A stretch of 64,000 bases of DNA from Ignavibacteriales bacterium UBA1304 (GCA_002307295.1 DBTY01000017.1:62001-126000); one strand, 5' to 3'; shown: positions 24,907 through 33,985, counted from the stretch's first letter. The notes: generated by a model not told the origin, from the letters alone. Translations and numbers: made by a program.

Positions 24907-25608
24907 TTAGTTAATTATTCCCCAGTTAGGCAGAATGTTTTGTTCCCAGTTAAGGTTCTTTGAGATTAGCGTATCAAGTTCCTTAAGCCCTTCGTAGCAG
25001 TCTTCGGGAATAGTAATCAAATCGTTTTTGAGGTTTTTTAGAAATGTAGCCGAGCGCTGCCTGCCTTTAATCTGTTCAAGATTTAGTCCATCATCTGTAA
25101 AAGCAATTACGGCAAGTTTTGCAAGAGTAAGAGTAACAAGAGCAACGGAAGGGCTAAGCAGCCAGCTTCCCGGCGTGCGGTATTCGCATCCATGAGGCTG
25201 CCTGCGGTAAGCTCGCCGTTTACCATAACCAGTGCGCTCGCGTTTAGTTCGTTGATCCTTATCGTCAATGCAGTTTGAAAGAGAATACAACACTGTATCC
25301 AGAGAATCAATTAATGAATTATCAGGCGGCAAACCCAAATGGATGTGACCTCCCAAAGAATACTCATCTACATAGTGTCCGGCATAAAATTCCATATCGG
25401 GCGATTTTTCATGGCCATACTCAAGAATGATTTTTATTTTCGCAGTAAGATCGATTGGACTTTCAGAGAAACCTGGACGCAGCTCCGCGATGGACTCGCA
25501 GCCGTCGAGACCAAAAGAAGAGTTAGCTTTAAAGTAATTATAGGCAGGCACAAATTTGCCGTTAAGTCGGCATAGTAATTCGGGATCACATCCTAATGTG
25601 AATGACAT
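24907..25608 (-). CDS. Glutamine-synthetase-like amidoligase (COOH-NH2 ligase type)
   Basis: The 233-aa protein shows the motif series of phage-type COOH-NH2 ligases of the glutamine-synthetase fold: GCDPE (Glu10), FGLDG and AELRP (Glu42, Arg44), GGHIHLG (86-92), and CEYRTPGSW (141-149). These Glu/His/Arg residues would bind Mg-ATP and the carboxylate. Such enzymes join an amine to a carboxylate using ATP. It is the first gene of an eight-gene minus-strand operon. AAGGAG precedes the ATG and is partly inside an inverted repeat. Its partners, an amidotransferase and a zinc protein, lie directly downstream. The substrate is unknown. Confidence 0.8.
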   Translation of the reverse strand: MSFTLGCDPELLCRLNGKFVPAYNYFKANSSFGLDGCESIAELRPGFSESPIDLTAKIKIILEYGHEKSPDMEFYAGHYVDEYSLGGHIHLGLPPDNSLIDSLDTVLYSLSNCIDDKDQRTKRERTGYGKRRAYRRQPHGCEYRTPGSWLLSPSVALVTLTLAKLAVIAFTDDGLNLEQIKGRQRSATFLKNLKNDLITIPEDCYEGLKELDTLISKNLNWEQNILPNWGIIN

Positions 25609-25610
25609 TT

Positions 25611-25645
25611 TAAGAACTCCTTACTTGTTTATATTAGAGTTCTTA
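25611..25645 (-). promoter_or_regulatory. Hairpin/operator that overlaps the amidoligase ribosome site
   Basis: TAAGAACTC and GAGTTCTTA form a perfect 9-bp inverted repeat with a 17-bp spacer (25611-25619 and 25637-25645). On the minus-strand mRNA the 3' arm includes the GAG of the AAGGAG site just before the ATG at 25608. It could block translation of the operon's first gene, or be a repressor operator. Confidence 0.6.
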
Positions 25646-25790
25646 TGCCAATAAATATTGAGAAAATATAATGCGGTAAAGAGAAAAGGACGCGAAATAG
25701 TTAATCAAGATTAATTTTGTCTTGAATAAAATCTGATTTCTAAGGATATTTAAATAACTAAAATTTATAGTAAAAAAAGGAGGTCTCTGA

Positions 25791-25820
25791 ATGGACTTAA
25801 ATGATCTTCCCATCGATTAA
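25791..25820 (+). CDS. Nine-codon mini-ORF with a perfect Shine-Dalgarno
   Basis: AAGGAGGT (25777-25784) is followed 6 bases later by ATG and a nine-residue frame, MDLNDLPID. A strong terminator starts 28 bases after the stop. The layout recalls a leader peptide, but the codons give no obvious amino-acid run and the EPS operon starts 500 bp away. It may be a relic. Confidence 0.3.
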   Translation: MDLNDLPID

Positions 25821-25848
25821 TAACGATATACGCAAATTAAAAACTGCC

Positions 25849-25884
25849 AAATGCATTTATGTAGAATAAATGCATTTTTTGTTT
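25849..25884 (+). terminator. Rho-independent terminator after the mini-ORF
   Basis: AAATGCATTTA (25849-25859) pairs perfectly with TAAATGCATTT (25867-25877) over a 7-nt loop, followed by TTTGTTTT. Being symmetric, it may also act weakly on the other strand. From here to the sigma-54 site at 26263 I see no gene. Confidence 0.7.
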
Positions 25885-26262
25885 TACTCCAAGCATTTTG
25901 GAAATTTTATTGAACGTATAAGAAAAAGATGGCACTTCTGAATATTTTGCAATAGTAGAGGGTGTCGTTGCTTATACTTAAATATTATAAAAAATAATGC
26001 GTTAAAGAAAAAGAGCTTAAAATTGAAAACCGATAGGGACTTAGCTTTTTTATTTGTTTTTAGCTTAATGAAAGTTGCCAATAACCCCAAAAACTCCAGA
26101 AGTGAAAATGAGGAGCACTTTCATTCCCGATAAGGGGCAAAACTTAGTTTATACTCGCATTTTAATAAAATAACTTAACGTTTTGTTAAATAATTTAACG
26201 CCTTTCTCAATTTTATATCCCCTAAATTACAAAAGTCGGTCTAAAAGCCTGTTTTACAGTGC

Positions 26263-26278
26263 TGGTATGCTAATTGCA
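26263..26278 (+). promoter_or_regulatory. Sigma-54-type promoter of the polysaccharide operon
   Basis: TGGTATGCTAATTGCA has the invariant GG (26264-26265) and GC (26276-26277) separated by exactly 10 bases, and a TTGCA -12 element. The start point would be about 26289, leaving a short leader before the flippase gene. A second such site precedes the priming transferase gene. Confidence 0.65.
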
Positions 26279-26331
26279 TAATAACGCTAAACTCCGCGTA
26301 GGCACATTTATGTGACTGACCGGGCGAAGCT

Positions 26332-27897
26332 ATGAGAAAAAATATAACCAAGGATGTCCTCTTTTTAATGCCTTCAGAAAATAATAAAAGAATTTTTAAA
26401 AATACCCTGCTCCTTTATTTTAGGATGCTGTTAATTATGGCGGTATCTCTTTATACTGTAAGGGTAGTCTTAAAAACTCTTGGCGTAGTTGATTACGGTA
26501 TTAATAATGTTGTAGGCGGAATTGTTACAATGTTTTCTTTCCTTAGCAGTACAATGGCTGGCGCTTCCGAAAGATTTTTTGCTTTTGATCTTGGGCGTAA
26601 CGACCATATACAGTTAAAAAGGACTTTTAGTCTTACTTTTACAATTTATGGAGTAATTGCGCTTATTGTGCTTTTGCTTGCCGAGACAATTGGTCTTTGG
26701 TTCCTTAATACGAAAATGGTTATTCCTGCCGATAGAGTTAGCGCTGCGAACTGGGTTTATCAGTTCGCAGTATTATCGTTTATTGTAACTATTATGACTA
26801 TCCCATACAACTCTGCAATTATTGCCCGCGAGAATATGAACGTTTTTGCCTATGTAAGCATTGTTGAGGCCTTACTTAAACTAGCCATAGTTTACCTGCT
26901 TGTATTTTTTAGTTACGATAAACTTAAACTTTACGCCATACTGCTTTTTATTACAACCTGTATTACAACCTTTATATACAGGGCTGTCTGCAAGCGCAAA
27001 TACAAAGAGTGCCGTTTTAGCTTTTATTGGGATAAAACCCTTTTTAAAACCCTCCTAAGTTACTCCGGTTGGAACTTGTTTGGGGCGGTAGCTGGAATAT
27101 TTAATAACCAGGCTATCAATATTTTACTTAATATATTTTTTGGCCCGGCTGTTAACGCAGCACGTGGAATTGCCTTTCAAATCAATATTTCTGCTAATAA
27201 CTTTGTGCGTAATTTCCAATTAGCAGTTAATCCTCAGATAATTAAATCCTTTGCGATATCTGAAAAAGAGTATTTACATGAATTGATACTGAGGGGAACA
27301 AAGTTTTCATGTTTTTTGTTTTTATTTATTTCAATACCAATTTTTTTTGAAACTAGTATTATTCTTCGTTTATGGTTAAAGCTATTTCCTCCGCAGGCAA
27401 TTATTTTCTTGAAATTAATTATTTTGATTGCTTTAGTTGATTGTTTCTCAGTTTCGATTGGAACAGCTATTGTTGCAACAGGTAACATTAAAAAGTATCA
27501 AATTATAGTAGGTTCTTTGCAATTACTTATAATAGTATTTTCATATTTATTTATGCTCTATGGATCGCCTCCAGAAGTAGCGTTTTATATTAATTTATTA
27601 ATCGCAGTGATTGCTTTTATATTAAGATTGGTAATTGTAGCTCCATTAATAGGGTTGTCAAAGCTTGTCTTCCTCAAAAAAGCAATCTTCCCATCAATTT
27701 TAGTTTCATTTATTGCAGCTTCCCCTGTTTCGCTTATAATATCTGCGATGGAAGAAAGTGTTTTAAGGTTGATAATTGTAGTGATAGTGTCTTCAACATC
27801 TATTTGCCTTTCTACTTATTTCATTGGTCTAAATAAAAATGAAAAGAATTTCATAAGGAATATTGTAATTAAAAATATAAAAATGGTAAAATGGTAA
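26332..27897 (+). CDS. wzx: Wzx-type oligosaccharide flippase
   Basis: The 521-aa protein has about 12-14 hydrophobic segments, and the N-terminal FKNTLLLYFRMLLIMAVSLYTVRVVLKTLG is typical of the polysaccharide-transporter family. It should move the undecaprenyl-linked repeat unit across the inner membrane. The first 0.9 kb has mixed base use, whereas from about 27.2 kb the codons become markedly AT-rich, like the following glycosyltransferase genes. This suggests a recombination joint inside the gene. A start at 26368 would shorten the N-terminus by 12 residues. It heads the operon behind the sigma-54 site. Confidence 0.88.
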   Translation: MRKNITKDVLFLMPSENNKRIFKNTLLLYFRMLLIMAVSLYTVRVVLKTLGVVDYGINNVVGGIVTMFSFLSSTMAGASERFFAFDLGRNDHIQLKRTFSLTFTIYGVIALIVLLLAETIGLWFLNTKMVIPADRVSAANWVYQFAVLSFIVTIMTIPYNSAIIARENMNVFAYVSIVEALLKLAIVYLLVFFSYDKLKLYAILLFITTCITTFIYRAVCKRKYKECRFSFYWDKTLFKTLLSYSGWNLFGAVAGIFNNQAINILLNIFFGPAVNAARGIAFQINISANNFVRNFQLAVNPQIIKSFAISEKEYLHELILRGTKFSCFLFLFISIPIFFETSIILRLWLKLFPPQAIIFLKLIILIALVDCFSVSIGTAIVATGNIKKYQIIVGSLQLLIIVFSYLFMLYGSPPEVAFYINLLIAVIAFILRLVIVAPLIGLSKLVFLKKAIFPSILVSFIAASPVSLIISAMEESVLRLIIVVIVSSTSICLSTYFIGLNKNEKNFIRNIVIKNIKMVKW

Positions 27898-28829
27898 AAT
27901 CAATCATCGTTTATTTCATCAAATATTACTTGAAACGTATATTTTTAGGGTTCAGTATTTTAAGGTCAGACATCCAATCGAATAAAAGCAATTGTACCGC
28001 TAAAAAAATTGGTATTCTATATTGTATTCCTATAAGTTCTCCAAGGTATAAAACCTGGAATGATGGATTTGTAAATGCAATAAAATTGTTAGGGGAAAGA
28101 TATGATTTTACTTGGATAAATATTGAGGATACTAAAATAACGGAGCCTTTCTTAAATAGTTTTGACTTTTTGTTAATAAAAAGTAACTGGGACTGGGGTC
28201 CTGACAAATTGTTGCGTGAGGAATTTAAAAATCTTAAAGTAAAAAAAGGGTTAGCTATTTCGGGAGTTGCAATACCTCCAAGTCTAAAAGAGATGCTTTA
28301 TTATGATGTGCTATGGTACGAAACAAATTGGTATAGCAAAATTATAAACAATCATCCTAATATTTTCCATGGTTTTGGAATAAATAGTAATGCATTGGTT
28401 TCAAAAGAAAAAAACATTAAATATGATTATATCACGATTGGGGCATTTTCTCCAATAAAAAGAATGGAAAAATTATTAACTTTAAAAGGTCAAATCCTGG
28501 TTATTGGGGAATTGAACAATAGTATTTATTGTAAAAAAATAATTTCAAGATTACAACAGAAGAAGAATATTGAGATAAAACCATTTGTTGAATATTCTAG
28601 ATTAAGTTATTATTTCGCAGAAGCAAGAACCTTGTACATTCCTGCCACAATTTATGGTGGCGGTGAAAGAGCAATATTAGAGGCAAGAAGCTGTGGCTTA
28701 AAAATTAAAATATGTTTGGATAATCCTAAATTAAAGGAAATAATATCTTCTCCAATTTGGGATTCACATTATTATGCGAATCAACTTCATAAAGGAATTG
28801 AATCTGTATTTGATTATGAAAAGAATTAA
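27891..28829 (+). CDS. GT-B-fold glycosyltransferase
   Basis: The 312-aa protein shares bases with the end of the flippase gene. A short hydrophobic N-terminal stretch precedes IGILYCIPISSPRYKTW. The C-terminal half has the GT4-like pattern: IGAFSPIKRMEKLL, then PATIYGGGERAILEARSCGLKI, with Glu residues near the nucleotide-sugar site. The N-terminal half is unusual for GT4. It probably adds one sugar of the repeat unit; donor and linkage cannot be told. Confidence 0.7.
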   Translation: MVKSIIVYFIKYYLKRIFLGFSILRSDIQSNKSNCTAKKIGILYCIPISSPRYKTWNDGFVNAIKLLGERYDFTWINIEDTKITEPFLNSFDFLLIKSNWDWGPDKLLREEFKNLKVKKGLAISGVAIPPSLKEMLYYDVLWYETNWYSKIINNHPNIFHGFGINSNALVSKEKNIKYDYITIGAFSPIKRMEKLLTLKGQILVIGELNNSIYCKKIISRLQQKKNIEIKPFVEYSRLSYYFAEARTLYIPATIYGGGERAILEARSCGLKIKICLDNPKLKEIISSPIWDSHYYANQLHKGIESVFDYEKN

Positions 28830-29454
28830 GAATTTTTACAATTATATCTTATATTTATTGTTAAAATGTTTCGCCTCTCCTTTTAAATTGAAATCAAAAG
28901 GGAAGTTAGTGGTTGGGAAGATGTCATATCATAATGGGACTTTTAGAATTTCAGGTGATCAAAACATTAAAATTGGGAATTACTGCGCTTTTGGCAAAAA
29001 TATTAATATTATTACTTCCAATCATGATTATAATTACCCATCCATTCAGGGTACTTTTTATAACTATTATTTTAATAATCAGCATCCGGGAATTCTAAAA
29101 ATTCCACCCAATAAAGAAAGAACAAAAGGGGATGTAGAAATTGGTAGTGATGTTTGGATTTCACATAATGTGACTATTTTGTCTGGAGTAAAAATTGGCA
29201 ATGGAGCATGTATTGCAAATAATAGTGTTATTACAAGAGATGTTCCTCCTTTTGCAATTGTAGCAGGGATACCTGCCAGGGTGATAAAAATGCGCTTTTC
29301 ACAAGAAATGATTGATTTTCTTCTCCTAGTCAAATGGTGGGAATGGACAGAAGATCAAATTAAGAGAAATAAAGTTTTTTTTTCTCTAAACTTAAATAGA
29401 ATAAATGTTAATGATTTAAAACAAGTTATAAAGTATGAAGATATGCTATTATAA
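28816..29454 (+). CDS. Left-handed beta-helix acetyltransferase (CatB/WcaF-like)
   Basis: I place the start at the ATG at 28816 (MKRIKNFYN) because the earlier ATG lies deep within the previous gene. The 212-aa product has hexapeptide repeats (IKIGNYCAFGKNINIIT; VEIGSDVWISHNVTILSGVKIGNGACIANNSVIT) with the loop HDYNYP that carries the catalytic His. The end (PPFAIVAGIPARVIKMRF) is the classic family tail. It should O- or N-acetylate a sugar of the polymer. It overlaps both neighbours. Confidence 0.85.
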   Translation: MKRIKNFYNYILYLLLKCFASPFKLKSKGKLVVGKMSYHNGTFRISGDQNIKIGNYCAFGKNINIITSNHDYNYPSIQGTFYNYYFNNQHPGILKIPPNKERTKGDVEIGSDVWISHNVTILSGVKIGNGACIANNSVITRDVPPFAIVAGIPARVIKMRFSQEMIDFLLLVKWWEWTEDQIKRNKVFFSLNLNRINVNDLKQVIKYEDMLL

Positions 29455-30328
29455 ATCGAGTGAGAACAATTTTGGTGATAATTTAAATCCGTACATTTTC
29501 AATCATTTTTACCCAAATTATGAAGAACTAAATAATAACATAATTGTATTCTTTATTGGGACAATATTATATGATGACTTCTTGACTTCTAACAATATCA
29601 ATCATTCTAAAAATAAAATTAAAATAGTTTTAGGTACTGGAATAAGATTTATCAATTCTCCTATCAAGTTAGATTCGACTTGGAATGTAAGATTTTTACG
29701 AGGTCCACTTTCATCACTTGCATTAATGAAAAATGCCTACACGTATATTACTGATCCGGCATATTTAATTCGTAAACTACCCATTTATGAAAACAATAAA
29801 ACACGTACAAAAAAATATAAAATATCAATTATGCCGCATTTACGATCCTTGGATAAAATTGATTGGGATGATTTGTGCACTGAGTACGAAGTAAATTTTA
29901 TTAGTCCAGTTGATGATGTAGAATCTATAATATTGAAAATATTGGAATCCGAAATGCTGATTACAGAAGCTATGCATGGTGCTATTATTGCAGATGCTCT
30001 AAGAGTTCCTTGGAAAAGGTTTAAGTATTGTTCGCATTTTTATGAAAGTGACCTGGTCTCAGAATTTAAATGGGCCGACTGGCTATTTTCGATGGGCTTA
30101 GTTAGCAAAGTATCATATTTAGATTATAATCCGATTCTTAGGGAAATTGATAAACGGAAGAAGCTGTTATTTATAAAAAAAATAAGAAAAAATATTATTG
30201 CTAATAGCTTCAGTAATTTGATAAATTATGGTGACTATCAATTGAGTGAGGATATCATCTTAGGTAGTAAAATGGATAGATTAATGCAGGAAATTACGGC
30301 AAGTTATCAATATATCAAAAGTTTTTAA
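29435..30328 (+). CDS. Polysaccharide pyruvyl transferase family protein
   Basis: The 297-aa protein has the landmarks of PF04230: NNFGDNLNPYIF at the N-terminus, FLRGPLSS in the middle, and TEAMHGAIIADALRVPW (about residues 177-193) in the second domain. Enzymes of this family attach ketal-linked pyruvate from PEP to sugars, giving acidic polymers. It overlaps the acetyltransferase gene by 20 bp. ExoV-like members match this length. Confidence 0.85.
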   Translation: MKICYYKSSENNFGDNLNPYIFNHFYPNYEELNNNIIVFFIGTILYDDFLTSNNINHSKNKIKIVLGTGIRFINSPIKLDSTWNVRFLRGPLSSLALMKNAYTYITDPAYLIRKLPIYENNKTRTKKYKISIMPHLRSLDKIDWDDLCTEYEVNFISPVDDVESIILKILESEMLITEAMHGAIIADALRVPWKRFKYCSHFYESDLVSEFKWADWLFSMGLVSKVSYLDYNPILREIDKRKKLLFIKKIRKNIIANSFSNLINYGDYQLSEDIILGSKMDRLMQEITASYQYIKSF

Positions 30329-30351
30329 AAATTCTTTTTTGAGTAATATAT

Positions 30352-31401
30352 ATGAAATATCTTATCTGTCAGGATTGGATTAATACAAGCAATAATCATG
30401 CAGGTATGAAGCACATGGGTAATTTGCTTAAAAAAAATTACCCTGCGGAGTATGATGTTGAAGTAATACCAGATATCATTTCTAATATTTATTTAGGTCG
30501 CATTGGGAATAAAATATTACGAATTTTAATAAGAAAAGTTATAATTCCTTTTTTATACTATAGGCTTGGGAAAAAACTGTGTAAAAAAGCAAAAGGAAAT
30601 GACCAGATATATTTATTAGAATACCTCGAGAAATCATACCCACAATTATTACTAGCAAAATATATAAAAAGACATCACCCGATGATTGAAGTAAAAACAA
30701 TGGTTCACTTAGTTCCAACGAATCTTGGCAATTTATTTAGTGAAAGTGAATTAAAAAAATGGCTTGACCCTGTTGATGAAATTATAACATTGGGCAGCTC
30801 GTTAACCGATTTCTTTTTGTCAACTATGAGATTACCGCAATATAAAGTAAAAACACTGTTCCATTATGTGGATTTGGAATTTTACAAACCATTGGGAAAA
30901 GCTCCATTTAATGCGAATAAAAATGAAAAAGTTAAAGTAATTGTGATGGGCAATCAAAAACGAAATTTCGATATTTTAGAGCAAATTGTAAAAAAAAATA
31001 AGTCTGTCCGATTCACAATTTGTCAGGGAGTATTGAACTTAAGGCCGAGATTTTCTGTATATGAAAATGTTAGAATTGTTGATTTTCTAAAAGAGGATGA
31101 GTTGCTTAAACTTATGCAGGAGTCTGATATTTCCTTAAATATAATGGATGATACTGTAGGAAGTAATGTTATCGTAACGAGTATGGCTGTTGGACTTGCC
31201 TTGATAGTAAGTGATGTAGGTTCAATTCGTAATTACTGCGGAGAAGATGGAGCGTTATATTGCCAGAATGATAATATCGATTCTTTTTTAAACGCGATAG
31301 ACTTTTTGTCAACGAATTTTTTTGAATTATCTGAATTCAAGAAAAAATCGGTAAACAACTGCAAGAAATTGTCTATTGCAAGCTTACATGATCGGTTTTA
31401 A
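30352..31401 (+). CDS. Glycosyltransferase (GT4-like)
   Basis: The 349-aa protein is predicted GT-B. Its N-terminal domain ends near MVHLVPTNLGNLF. The C-terminal domain shows VKVIVMGNQKRNFDILEQI, LMQESDISLNIMDDTVGSNVIVTSMAVGLALIVSDVGSI and CGEDGALYC, which match the donor-site region of GT4-type enzymes with loose EX7E. It lies in the AT-rich serotype-type part of the locus. A frame with a glycosyltransferase-like tail follows at 31512. Confidence 0.75.
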   Translation: MKYLICQDWINTSNNHAGMKHMGNLLKKNYPAEYDVEVIPDIISNIYLGRIGNKILRILIRKVIIPFLYYRLGKKLCKKAKGNDQIYLLEYLEKSYPQLLLAKYIKRHHPMIEVKTMVHLVPTNLGNLFSESELKKWLDPVDEIITLGSSLTDFFLSTMRLPQYKVKTLFHYVDLEFYKPLGKAPFNANKNEKVKVIVMGNQKRNFDILEQIVKKNKSVRFTICQGVLNLRPRFSVYENVRIVDFLKEDELLKLMQESDISLNIMDDTVGSNVIVTSMAVGLALIVSDVGSIRNYCGEDGALYCQNDNIDSFLNAIDFLSTNFFELSEFKKKSVNNCKKLSIASLHDRF

Positions 31402-31511
31402 GCCTTAAAAAGGTTGATTATCGAAATTTTGCGTCTATTATTATATATATAATAAGTAGTATATATTGGGTTTTAATATTTTACGTAGTTGGAGTATGAA
31501 AGGAATAAACC

Positions 31512-31781
31512 ATGTTAAAGATTGATTATTTATTTCTTGTTTCATCATTATTTATTTTATTTGTTATATTTGGTAAATTATTGAAGGAATTATCTATTGA
31601 AAATAATGCCCTCAGATTAAAAATCGGGGAAAAGGCTTCTATATATGCAACTGAACATTTTTCTATAAATAACACAAAACAAATTGAAAATCTTATTCAA
31701 CATTCTTTTAAGTTATCTAATGATTCCCAATCTACGCATAATGCTTTAAATTCGTTTTATGTAAGTATAGCCCTTACATAA
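31512..31781 (+). pseudogene. Remnant of a glycosyltransferase C-terminus
   Basis: The 89-codon frame contains LRLKIGEKASIYATEHFSI, which is the usual C-terminal helix of GT4 glycosyltransferases (compare LRxKxGEKAREYVxENFS). No Rossmann part remains. The N-terminal 25 codons are a hydrophobic stretch that looks like out-of-place sequence. It lies between two intact genes with about 110 bp gaps, which are unusual in this packed operon. I read it as debris of a replaced gene; a genuine small membrane protein is the alternative. Confidence 0.5.
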
Positions 31782-31900
31782 ATATGTATCATTCTGTTAA
31801 TGTAAATAATATGCTTAAAATAAATAGTTATTTCACATAATTTAGGATTAAGCATGAATTAATATAGGAATTTGCAGCAAAATTATAGGTACTATGAATT

Positions 31901-32614
31901 ATGTCAATATTAAATAAAATTTTATTTCGTTTCTACTATAAATCAAATTCAGATCGATATATAGAGTATTTACGTAAGTCAGGTGTGAAAATAGGGGGAA
32001 ATTGCATATTTAGAGAAGCAAGTTCTACGGCAATTTATACCACTCGCCCGTCTTTAGTCGAAATTGGCAATTATGTGGATATGAATGCAAATTTCACTAT
32101 ACTAACTCATGACTATGGAACAAGTGTATTTCTTAGGAAATATAAAGATTTCGTTAATGCTTCAGGGAAAGTGAAAATCGGTGATAATATTTATTTCGGA
32201 AAAAATTGTACATTGTTAAAAGGTATAACTATTGGGAATAATTGCATCGTTCGGGTTAATTCTTTGGTAATTCATGATATTCCAGAAAATTCAGTTGCTG
32301 CAGGAACTCCAGATAGAATTATTTGTTCTTTGGACGATTATTTTATTAAAAGGGGAAAGAATTGCTTAGGAGAAGCTTTTGCTTATGCACGCTCTATTGA
32401 AGAAAGATATAGCAGAAGACCCATGGCATCAGGTTTTTGGGAGGAATTCCCTTTATTTGTAGATGGAAACGAAATTAATAATCACCCTATAATTCCGATA
32501 AAAAAACAATTAAATATTGCTTTCCCCTATTGGATAAAAAATCACAAATCAAAATTCAAAAACTTCAGCGATTTTTTAATTGCGGCAGGTGTAAAAGATG
32601 AAACAGATCTATAA
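31901..32614 (+). CDS. Left-handed beta-helix acyltransferase
   Basis: The 237-aa protein has hexapeptide repeats: VEIGNYVDMNANFTILTHDYG with a catalytic-type His, then VKIGDNIYFGKNCTLLKGITIGNNCIVRVNSLVI. The tail IPENSVAAGTPDRII is typical. A charged C-terminal extension (about 160-237) is longer than in the short CatB-like enzymes. It is the second acyltransferase of the locus and probably modifies a different sugar or position. Confidence 0.83.
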   Translation: MSILNKILFRFYYKSNSDRYIEYLRKSGVKIGGNCIFREASSTAIYTTRPSLVEIGNYVDMNANFTILTHDYGTSVFLRKYKDFVNASGKVKIGDNIYFGKNCTLLKGITIGNNCIVRVNSLVIHDIPENSVAAGTPDRIICSLDDYFIKRGKNCLGEAFAYARSIEERYSRRPMASGFWEEFPLFVDGNEINNHPIIPIKKQLNIAFPYWIKNHKSKFKNFSDFLIAAGVKDETDL

Positions 32615-32740
32615 ATTTTTGGTAATAATATTTATCTTATTCGTTACTTTTTTTTCAAAATTAAAATGTACGAATGTCGCTATTTGAGCATTTAGTTTTG
32701 TGTCTTATACTTTCCCCCAATTATTATTTATGGGGATCTT

Positions 32741-33985
32741 ATGAGTAAATACAAAATAGAATTATACTTGTTTATCTTTGTTTGTATAACTGCGGCTAGT
32801 AGTAATTATATAATAAGTATATATCCACAAACAGAAGTTTTTTTAAGGTATTTAAAACTTTTAAGTGATAGTATTGTAATAATATTAGGGGTCGTAAATT
32901 TTAAGCGTGCTAAGAATTTCCAGAAGTATTCCATTTTCGTTTTTATCGTGATTTCATTTATAACTTTTATAAGTAATTTTTATTATGTGGATTACTTAAC
33001 TCATTTAAATGGGGTTCGTGATATACTTTTCTACTTATTTGTTTTTGTATTTATTAATAGCAAATTATTTGGAGAATGGAATAAAAGCTTTGTTAAAAGT
33101 ATGAACATATTTTCTCTTCTTTTCTTTTTCATTCAGATTCCAATATCAATTTCTCAATTAATAACATATGGAGGCGGGGATAAGGTTACAGGAACCTTAA
33201 GCGATAGTGGGCATCTATCGTTATTATGTTATTTGGCAGCGTATTACTTTTTTCATAATATGAGAAATAACGGAAGTGGAATTATTAAGACACTTGTGGT
33301 AGCAATTATGTTAATTTTACCATCAATGATAAATGAAACAAAAATTAGTTTTTTATTGCTTCCGCTTTTAGGTTTTTCTATTATTCGAAGAGAAAAAGCA
33401 GGCATGAGTTTTATTGTCCTTCCCTTTTTACTCCTTGGATGTTATTTATTATATATTCTATATTTTTCGACAAGTACTAGTTATTATTCAGACAAGTCAT
33501 TATCACAGTTGTTTTCATGGGAATTTTTAGCAGATTATTTGTTTTCTGCGAATTACAATTCTGCTGATATATCAAGATTAGGGCGTTTTGCAGTATATTT
33601 CGATATGCCAAATGCTACTTTGTCAAATCTTATATTTGGGCAAGGTTATGGTCTATTTAAAGGTCAAAATATACTTGGTGTCAATGCTCATGCCGCTGTA
33701 TTTTCGCAATTGATTGGAGGTTCTGTTGTTATGGCATTTGCTGCGTTCTTTCAAGGCGGTGCAGCATTACTATTATTATTGGTCTTTTACCCAATTAACT
33801 ATTTAATCAAAGTTAAGCGTACTTATCCAGCCAGCAAAATACAAATTAATTTATTTTTATTCGCTTTCTATATGCTACTATTTATTTATTCAAATCCGCT
33901 TAACGACCCGTTTTTTTTAGTATTCTTAAGTTATGTAATAATATTTTTCAAATACCACAATGAAATTGAAGTATCAAAAATATGA
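32741..33985 (+). CDS. wzy: Wzy-type O-antigen/capsule polymerase
   Basis: The 414-aa integral membrane protein has about 10-11 hydrophobic segments. Between them lies a large polar loop (about residues 245-310) containing SRLGRFAVYFDMPNATLSNLIFGQGYGLF, as in Wzy polymerases and WaaL-like ligases. Sequence conservation in this family is low, so the call rests on topology, length and context with a flippase. Its stop overlaps the next start (ATGA). Confidence 0.75.
   Translation: MSKYKIELYLFIFVCITAASSNYIISIYPQTEVFLRYLKLLSDSIVIILGVVNFKRAKNFQKYSIFVFIVISFITFISNFYYVDYLTHLNGVRDILFYLFVFVFINSKLFGEWNKSFVKSMNIFSLLFFFIQIPISISQLITYGGGDKVTGTLSDSGHLSLLCYLAAYYFFHNMRNNGSGIIKTLVVAIMLILPSMINETKISFLLLPLLGFSIIRREKAGMSFIVLPFLLLGCYLLYILYFSTSTSYYSDKSLSQLFSWEFLADYLFSANYNSADISRLGRFAVYFDMPNATLSNLIFGQGYGLFKGQNILGVNAHAAVFSQLIGGSVVMAFAAFFQGGAALLLLLVFYPINYLIKVKRTYPASKIQINLFLFAFYMLLFIYSNPLNDPFFLVFLSYVIIFFKYHNEIEVSKI

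Noticed and set aside
1..25608. Integrase, transposase or att sites defining the element's ends
   Set aside because: No tyrosine or serine recombinase motif, insertion-sequence ends or target-site duplication could be found, so the element boundary is left open.
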